DNA of 64,000 nt from Sphaerimonospora sp050942215 (GTDB taxonomy: Bacteria; Actinomycetota; Actinomycetes; Streptosporangiales; Streptosporangiaceae). How positions within the stretch are numbered: the first letter of the stretch is position 1; every line of letters begins with the position of its first letter. The stretch covers positions 4,712,001 to 4,776,000 of the forward strand of contig NZ_CP192056.1 of assembly GCF_050942215.1 (NCBI RefSeq), given 5' to 3'. The translations under genes were made by a program, and so were the position numbers. Positions 59,819-64,000 of the stretch are shown here, piece by piece. The notes beneath the pieces were generated by a model that saw nothing but the letters and a program-made list of their open reading frames with translations, was not told the origin of the DNA and searched no databases.

Positions 59819-60376
59819 TCAGACCTCGAGCAGCTCGGTTTCCTTGCCCTTGAGCAGCTCGTCGATCTTCGCGACGTGCCTGTGGGTGAGGTCGTCGAGC
59901 TCCTTCACCGCACGGTGGACCTCGTCCTCACCGGCATCGCCGTCCTTGACCATCTTGTCCAGGATTTCCTTGGCGTGGCGGCGGATGTTCCGTACGGAGA
60001 CCCGGGCGCCCTCCGCCTTGTTCCGCGCTATCTTGACGTACTCCTTGCGGCGCTCCTGCGACAGCTCTGGGAACACCACGCGGACGACCGTGCCGTCGTT
60101 GCCGGGATTGACCCCGAGATCGCTGTCCCTGATGGCCTTCTCGATCGCGTTCAGCGAGCCCTTGTCGTACGGCTGGACAAGGACCATCCGGGCCTCGGGA
60201 ACGTGAAACGACGCGAGTTGCTGAATCGGAGTCGGCGACCCGTAGTAGTCCACGTTGATCTTGTTGAACATCGAGGGGGTGACGCGGCCGGTGCGGATGC
60301 CCGCGAAGTCCTCCTTCGCGACCGCCACCGCCTTTTCCATCTTCTCCTCCGCCTCGAGGAGGGTTTCGTCGATCAC
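59819..60376 (-). CDS. frr: Ribosome recycling factor
   Basis: 185 residues, the standard length. Conserved core: FAGIRTGRVTPSMFNKINVD, YYGSPTPIQQLASF and NPGNDGTVVRVVFPELSQER. It dissociates ribosomes after termination with EF-G. GTG at 60376, 9 bp after pyrH, with GGGAG five bases upstream, so it is cotranscribed with pyrH. Confidence 0.97.
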   Translation of the reverse strand: MIDETLLEAEEKMEKAVAVAKEDFAGIRTGRVTPSMFNKINVDYYGSPTPIQQLASFHVPEARMVLVQPYDKGSLNAIEKAIRDSDLGVNPGNDGTVVRVVFPELSQERRKEYVKIARNKAEGARVSVRNIRRHAKEILDKMVKDGDAGEDEVHRAVKELDDLTHRHVAKIDELLKGKETELLEV

Positions 60377-60385
60377 TGCGGCTCC

Positions 60386-61156
60386 CTATTTCCCTGCCGG
60401 ACTCACCAGCGTGCCGATCTTCTCACCGCGAACCGCCCGCAGGATGTTGCCCTCGCCCATCAGATCGAAGACCACGATGGGCAGGCCGTTGTCCATGCAG
60501 AGGCTGATCGCGGTGGCGTCCATGACCCCGAGACCTCGCGTCAGCACTTCACCGTACTCAAGCTGGTCGAACCGTACCGCATCGGGGTTCTTGCGCGGGT
60601 CCGCGTCATAGACGCCGTCGACCTGCGTGCCCTTCAGCAACGCCTCCGCGCCGATCTCCAGAGCCCGCTGCGCCGCACAGGTGTCGGTCGAGAAGAACGG
60701 CGATCCCAGCCCGGCGCCGAAGATCACCACTCGCCCCTTCTCCAGGTGCCGGATCGCCCTGCGCGGCAGGAACGGCTCGGCGACCTGCTGCATCGTTATC
60801 GCGGTCTGCACCCGGGTGTCGATCCCGCGCTTCTCCAGGAAGTCCTGCAGAGCGAGGCAGTTTATGACGGTCCCGAGCATGCCCATGTAGTCGGCACGGG
60901 CACGGTCCATGCCCTGCTCGGACAGGGCGGCGCCGCGGAACATGTTGCCGCCGCCGACGACCACCGCCACCTGCACGCCCTCACGGACGGCCTCGGCGAC
61001 CGAGTCGGCGAGCTGGGCGACGACGAGCGGGTCGATGCCGAGCGCGTCGCCCCCGGCGAACGCCTCTCCCGACAACTTCAGCATCACCCGCTTCCAGCGC
61101 AGCGGTCCGTCGTACGACGAAGCCGCCGGCGTAGCGGGTCTGATGTTTTCCTGCAC
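60386..61156 (-). CDS. pyrH: UMP kinase
   Basis: 256 residues. Motifs RVMLKLSGEAFAG, VVVGGGNMFRG and IFGAGLGSPFFSTDTCAAQR are those of bacterial UMP kinase, which phosphorylates UMP with ATP and is regulated by GTP and UTP. I chose GTG at 61156 because GAGGAGG lies eight bases upstream; the frame opens at 61189. Operon order rpsB-tsf-pyrH-frr is kept. Confidence 0.96.
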   Translation of the reverse strand: MQENIRPATPAASSYDGPLRWKRVMLKLSGEAFAGGDALGIDPLVVAQLADSVAEAVREGVQVAVVVGGGNMFRGAALSEQGMDRARADYMGMLGTVINCLALQDFLEKRGIDTRVQTAITMQQVAEPFLPRRAIRHLEKGRVVIFGAGLGSPFFSTDTCAAQRALEIGAEALLKGTQVDGVYDADPRKNPDAVRFDQLEYGEVLTRGLGVMDATAISLCMDNGLPIVVFDLMGEGNILRAVRGEKIGTLVSPAGK

Positions 61157-61207
61157 GGCGGCGGCCTCCTCGAAATGTCCCAGGGTCAACGGCTTGTGTC
61201 GGTAAGC

Positions 61208-62041
61208 CTAAGCCTGCCCCACCTTGAACCGGGTAAAAGCCAGAACCTTGACACCGGCCTCGTCCGCGACCTTGGCGATCGTCTTCTTGTTGTCCTTCAC
61301 GAACGCCTGCTCCAGCAGCGTGAAGTCCTTGCACCAGCCCTTGACCCGGCCTTCGACGATCTTCGCGATGGCCGGCTCGGGCTTACCCTCCTCGCGGGTC
61401 ATCTGCTCGAACAGCGACCGCTCCTTCTCGATCACCTCCGCCGGCACCTCGGCGGGGCTCAGGAACCTCGGCGCCATCGCGGCGGTGTGCTGCGCGATGT
61501 CCTTGGCGACCTCGGCGTTCGGCTGGTCGAGCTGGATCAGCACGCCGACCGCCGGCGGAAGCTGCGGGTCGGTCTTGTGCATGTACGACACGATGTACCC
61601 GCCGTCGAGCACGGAGAACCGACGGATCTCGATCTTCTCACCGAGCGTGGCGTTCGTCTCGTCGAGCAGCTCCTTGACGGTCTTGCCGTCCAGCTGCGAC
61701 TCCAGCAGGGTCGGCACGTCGCCGGGCTTGGTCGCCAGGACATGCGCGACGATGTCGCCCGCGAGCTGCTGGAAGCGCTCGTTCTTGGCGACGAAGTCGG
61801 TCTCGCAGTTGAGCTCGAGCAGCGCTGCCAGGGAGTCGCCCTCGTGCTTGACGGCCACCAGGCCGTTCGAGGCGGTGCGCGCCTCGCGCTTGCCGACGTC
61901 CTTGGCGCCCTTGAGGCGCAGGATGTCGACGGCCTTGTCGAAGTCGCCCTCGGCCTCCTCGAGCGCCTTCTTACAGTCCATCATGCCGGCGGCGGTCATC
62001 TCGCGAAGCCGCTTGACGTCGGCCATGTTCACGGAAGCCAT
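61208..62041 (-). CDS. tsf: Translation elongation factor Ts
   Basis: 277 residues from ATG at 62041; upstream frame to 62419 lies in the rpsB tail. The N-terminus ADVKRLREMTAAGMMDCKKA and the core ELNCETDFVAKNERFQQLAG are diagnostic. It exchanges GDP for GTP on EF-Tu. GAGG lies about 11 bases upstream of the ATG. It is 142 bp downstream of rpsB with a hairpin in between. Confidence 0.97.
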   Translation of the reverse strand: MASVNMADVKRLREMTAAGMMDCKKALEEAEGDFDKAVDILRLKGAKDVGKREARTASNGLVAVKHEGDSLAALLELNCETDFVAKNERFQQLAGDIVAHVLATKPGDVPTLLESQLDGKTVKELLDETNATLGEKIEIRRFSVLDGGYIVSYMHKTDPQLPPAVGVLIQLDQPNAEVAKDIAQHTAAMAPRFLSPAEVPAEVIEKERSLFEQMTREEGKPEPAIAKIVEGRVKGWCKDFTLLEQAFVKDNKKTIAKVADEAGVKVLAFTRFKVGQA

Positions 62042-62148
62042 TGTTCTGATTTCCTCTTCAGGACCAGGATGCGAATCGTCATGGGGGCGGGCGCCCGCCG
62101 GTGTTCCCAGCGGCCGGGCGCCCGCCTGATGATGCGTGTCGCCGTTCC

Positions 62149-62167
62149 CGTACGGCTCGGCCGTACG
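62149..62167 (-). terminator. Short hairpin in the rpsB-tsf spacer
   Basis: An 8-bp inverted repeat CGTACGGC/GCCGTACG with a 3-nt loop, without a T-run. It may attenuate tsf transcription relative to rpsB; evidence is only the repeat. Confidence 0.35.
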
Positions 62168-62183
62168 ACGGCGGGAGCGTGTG

Positions 62184-63125
62184 TCAGGCCTGCTCGACCT
62201 GAGCGCTCTGCTCGGCCTGAGCGCTCTGCTCGGCCTGAGCGCTCTGCTCGCTCTGCTCGGCGGCCTGCTCCGAAGGCTGTCCGGCTGCCTGCTCGGCGAC
62301 CTGTTCGGCGGCGGGAGCCTCGCCGGCCTCGGCCGCGGGGGCGGAGCCTTCGAGCAGCTCGCGCTCCCACTCGGCCAGCGGCTCGGCGACGGCGACGCCG
62401 GCCGCCGGCTTCTCCTCACCCCGGGAGGCGCCGGCGCGGGTCATCAGTCCGTCGGCCACGGCGTCGGCGACCACACGGGTGAGGAGGCTGACGGCGCGGA
62501 TCGCGTCGTCGTTGCCCGGGATCGGGTAGTCGACCTCGTCGGGGTCGCAGTTGGTGTCCAGGATCGCGACGACCGGGATGCCGAGCTTCTTGGCCTCGTT
62601 GATCGCGATGTGCTCCTTCTTGGTGTCCACGATCCAGATCGCGCTCGGGACGCGAGCCATGTCGCGGATGCCGCCGAGGGTGCGCTCCAGCTTCTCCTTC
62701 TCGCGGCGGCGCATGAGGAGCTCCTTCTTGGTGAGCCCGGAGCCGGCCACGTTGTCGAAGTCGAGCTCCTCCAGCTCCTTGAGACGCTGGAGCCGCTTGT
62801 GCACGGTCGAGAAGTTGGTGAGCATGCCGCCCAGCCAGCGCTGGTTGACGTACGGCATGCCGACGCGCGCCGCCTGCTCGGCGATAGCCTCCTGAGCCTG
62901 CTTCTTGGTGCCGATGAACATGATCGTGCCGCCGTGCGCGACGGTCTCCTTCACGAAGTCGTACGCGCGGTCGATGTACGACAGCGACATACGCAGGTCG
63001 ATCATGTAGATGCCGTTGCGCTCCGTGAGGATGAAGCGCTTCATCTTGGGGTTCCACCGGCGCGTCTGGTGGCCGAAGTGGACGCCGCTCTCAAGAAGCT
63101 GCCGCATTGTTACGACAGGGGCCAT
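62184..63125 (-). CDS. rpsB: 30S ribosomal protein S2
   Basis: 313 residues from ATG at 63125 with GGAGG ten bases upstream; the frame opens at 63179. Ribosomal S2 core: LESGVHFGHQTRRWNPKMKR, FIGTKKQAQEAIAEQAAR and IPGNDDAIRAVSLLTRVVAD. The last 75 residues are an extra acidic Gln/Ala/Glu-rich tail ending in repeats of EQSAQA, beyond the normal S2 length of about 240-260. Confidence 0.97.
   Translation of the reverse strand: MAPVVTMRQLLESGVHFGHQTRRWNPKMKRFILTERNGIYMIDLRMSLSYIDRAYDFVKETVAHGGTIMFIGTKKQAQEAIAEQAARVGMPYVNQRWLGGMLTNFSTVHKRLQRLKELEELDFDNVAGSGLTKKELLMRRREKEKLERTLGGIRDMARVPSAIWIVDTKKEHIAINEAKKLGIPVVAILDTNCDPDEVDYPIPGNDDAIRAVSLLTRVVADAVADGLMTRAGASRGEEKPAAGVAVAEPLAEWERELLEGSAPAAEAGEAPAAEQVAEQAAGQPSEQAAEQSEQSAQAEQSAQAEQSAQVEQA
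62198..62251 (-). repeat. Three tandem 18-bp repeats in the rpsB tail
   Basis: On the plus strand CCTGAGCGCTCTGCTCGG occurs at 62198, 62216 and 62234, the last with one change. They encode the EQSAQA repeats of the S2 tail and are prone to copy-number change. Confidence 0.9.
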
Positions 63126-63610
63126 GGTGCTGTTTCCTCCATGGTCGCGTGCCCGTGGGCACTGGCCTCGGTTGGTCACGCGGGCCCGTTGCCCGCGTCC
63201 TGACGCCCCGGGCCGTCTTCACCGGGCAAGGTCGTGTTCTGGTGAACACGCCCCGGTCCGGACCGAGGAGACGGCCCCTGGTCGTGTCTCGCGCGATCTC
63301 GCGATCCGCGCGGACATTCCCGTGAACGGGCGTGCGAATTCGGCCCGCACAAGCAGGCCGTCGAACAGTCTATACGGATCCGCCTTATCAGGTGACGATC
63401 GCTTCGTCAGCCCCCCGTGGCCCATCCGCTGAGCCGTCGCCATCCGGCGTGATGGCCGCCCCGCCTCGGCGGGCTCACCCGACCAGTGGCCGCCCCGCGG
63501 GCGCGCGGGCCATTCGGCCCCGATCCTCCGCGGGAGGTTGTCCACAGAATGCCGTTCGGGTCAACGAGGGCGGCCCCCGGTCGGCGACCGTCGGAGCCGG
63601 AGGTGGTCAC
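63126..63610. other. Divergent region between rpsB and yraN
   Basis: 485 bp. The half near rpsB probably forms a long leader: inverted GC-rich words (GGGCAAGG, GGTGAACACG) are suggestive of autogenous control. A minus-strand -10-like TAGACT (63367-63372) may be the rpsB promoter. The yraN ribosome site GGAGG is at 63598. No gene is evident; whiG and related genes often located here elsewhere are absent. Confidence 0.55.
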
Positions 63611-63964
63611 ATGGCCGCGAAAGATCGGCTGGGCAGACGCGGCGAGCAGCTCGCAGCGGACTTCCTTGAGGCGGGTGGCATGCGAATTCTCGCCCGCAAC
63701 TGGCGATGCTCACAGGGAGAGATCGACATCGTCGCCAGGGACGGCGAAACCCTGGTCGTCGTGGAGGTGAAGACCCGCTCCGGCCGCAGCCACGGCACCG
63801 CGTTCGAGGCGGTCACCCACGAGAAGCTGCGTCGTCTGCGACGCCTGGCGGGCCGGTGGCTGGCCGGGCAGTCCGAGACGTTCGGCGCGGTCCGGGTCGA
63901 CGTGGTCGCGCTGGAGCGGTTCGCCGGCGACTTCGCCGTACGCCACGAACGCGGGGTGATCTGA
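63611..63964 (+). CDS. yraN: YraN family (UPF0102) putative endonuclease
   Basis: 117 residues from ATG at 63611 with GGAGG seven bases upstream. It has the restriction-endonuclease-like motif GEIDIVARDGETLVVVEVKT, with Asp/Glu and the ExK site. Family members are linked to recombination and DNA uptake, often followed by comM (yifB) and dprA, as the adjacent start suggests here. Confidence 0.93.
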   Translation: MAAKDRLGRRGEQLAADFLEAGGMRILARNWRCSQGEIDIVARDGETLVVVEVKTRSGRSHGTAFEAVTHEKLRRLRRLAGRWLAGQSETFGAVRVDVVALERFAGDFAVRHERGVI

Positions 63965-63965
63965 C

Positions 63966-64000
63966 ATGGCCGTGGCGAGGACCCGGTGCGTCGCGCTGGT
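63966..64000 (+). CDS. Start of a comM/YifB-like Mg-chelatase ATPase gene (truncated by window end)
   Basis: ATG at 63966 begins MAVARTRCVALV, the usual N-terminus of YifB/ComM proteins, and immediately follows yraN (1 bp apart), the family's normal order. Only about 11 residues are in the window, so the identification rests on context. Confidence 0.6.
   Translation, partial: MAVARTRCVAL

Noticed and set aside
62198..62251. CelR-type GAGCGCTC operators
   Set aside because: The octamer recurs here only because it is part of the 18-bp coding repeats of rpsB; no regulatory context.
59681..62482. 933-residue plus-strand open frame
   Set aside because: Antisense shadow of frr, pyrH and tsf with low-complexity composition.

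Overview
The window is high-GC actinobacterial DNA. The 16S signature, the gene families present and the rpsB-tsf-pyrH-frr-cdsA / rlmN / dxr / ispG housekeeping set point to the order Streptosporangiales, probably Streptosporangiaceae (inference; no search was run). Coding density is high, start codons are often GTG, and many long open frames are only antisense shadows of high-GC genes.

Layout. 1-7.3 kb: a transmembrane Ser/Thr kinase cut by the window edge, a DUF574-type methyltransferase, an unusual 25-residue Cys-rich small ORF, a DUF4081-GNAT acetyltransferase, a secreted TAP-like peptidase and ispG. 7.7-11.4 kb: a secreted cellulose-type LPMO (AA10-CBM2), a secreted trypsin-like protease and dxr. 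11.4-24.8 kb: nitrogen/carbon catabolism, with an aldehyde dehydrogenase, TetR, PucR-gabT and PucR-aminotransferase-mmsA divergent units, interrupted by a His-rich membrane protein and an orphan solute-binding lipoprotein. 25-28.3 kb: a small conserved protein, a secreted phosphodiester glycosidase, and phenylalanine hydroxylase with a divergent Lrp regulator. 28.7-34.9 kb: a complete rRNA operon (16S-23S-5S, minus strand) with upstream promoters and three stacked terminators. 35-46.3 kb: an accessory zone with an AI-2E-family permease, a membrane glycosyltransferase-like protein, a coupled pair of micro-ORFs, a GH18 chitinase beside a decayed chitinase remnant, a thermolysin-like protease, an XRE regulator, a LeuE-like exporter and a phosphotriesterase homologue with missing ligands. 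46.3-54.9 kb: a six-gene polyamine uptake and oxidation operon (patD-potA-potD-potB-potC-FAD oxidase) with a divergent Lrp regulator, plus a cyclase-family protein. 55-64 kb: an ABC ATPase/permease pair, rlmN, a SUFU-domain protein, cdsA, frr, pyrH, tsf, rpsB, yraN and the first codons of a comM/yifB-like gene.

How it works together. The Pot transporter, FAD oxidase and aminobutyraldehyde dehydrogenase would turn imported putrescine-type polyamines into GABA. GabT and the 11.4-kb aldehyde dehydrogenase could take GABA to succinate, and the second aminotransferase with MmsA could take beta-alanine-type substrates to acyl-CoA. The two PucR and the Lrp proteins are the obvious local regulators. 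The LPMO, chitinase, glycosidase and proteases form a second theme of secreted polymer degradation.

Most unusual signals. (1) Two homologous intergenic elements (39590-39835 and 46002-46236), each with six copies of an 11-bp motif GTGATCTTGCA, three direct and three inverted, at exactly 53-bp steps. They lie in the same orientation and bracket about 6.2 kb. (2) A two-ORF micro-operon (28 and 33 codons) with strong Shine-Dalgarno sites, an ATGA overlap and its own terminator. (3) A 25-codon Cys-rich ORF with a ribosome binding site and a terminator. (4) Separation and inversion of dxr relative to ispG, with no rseP between them.
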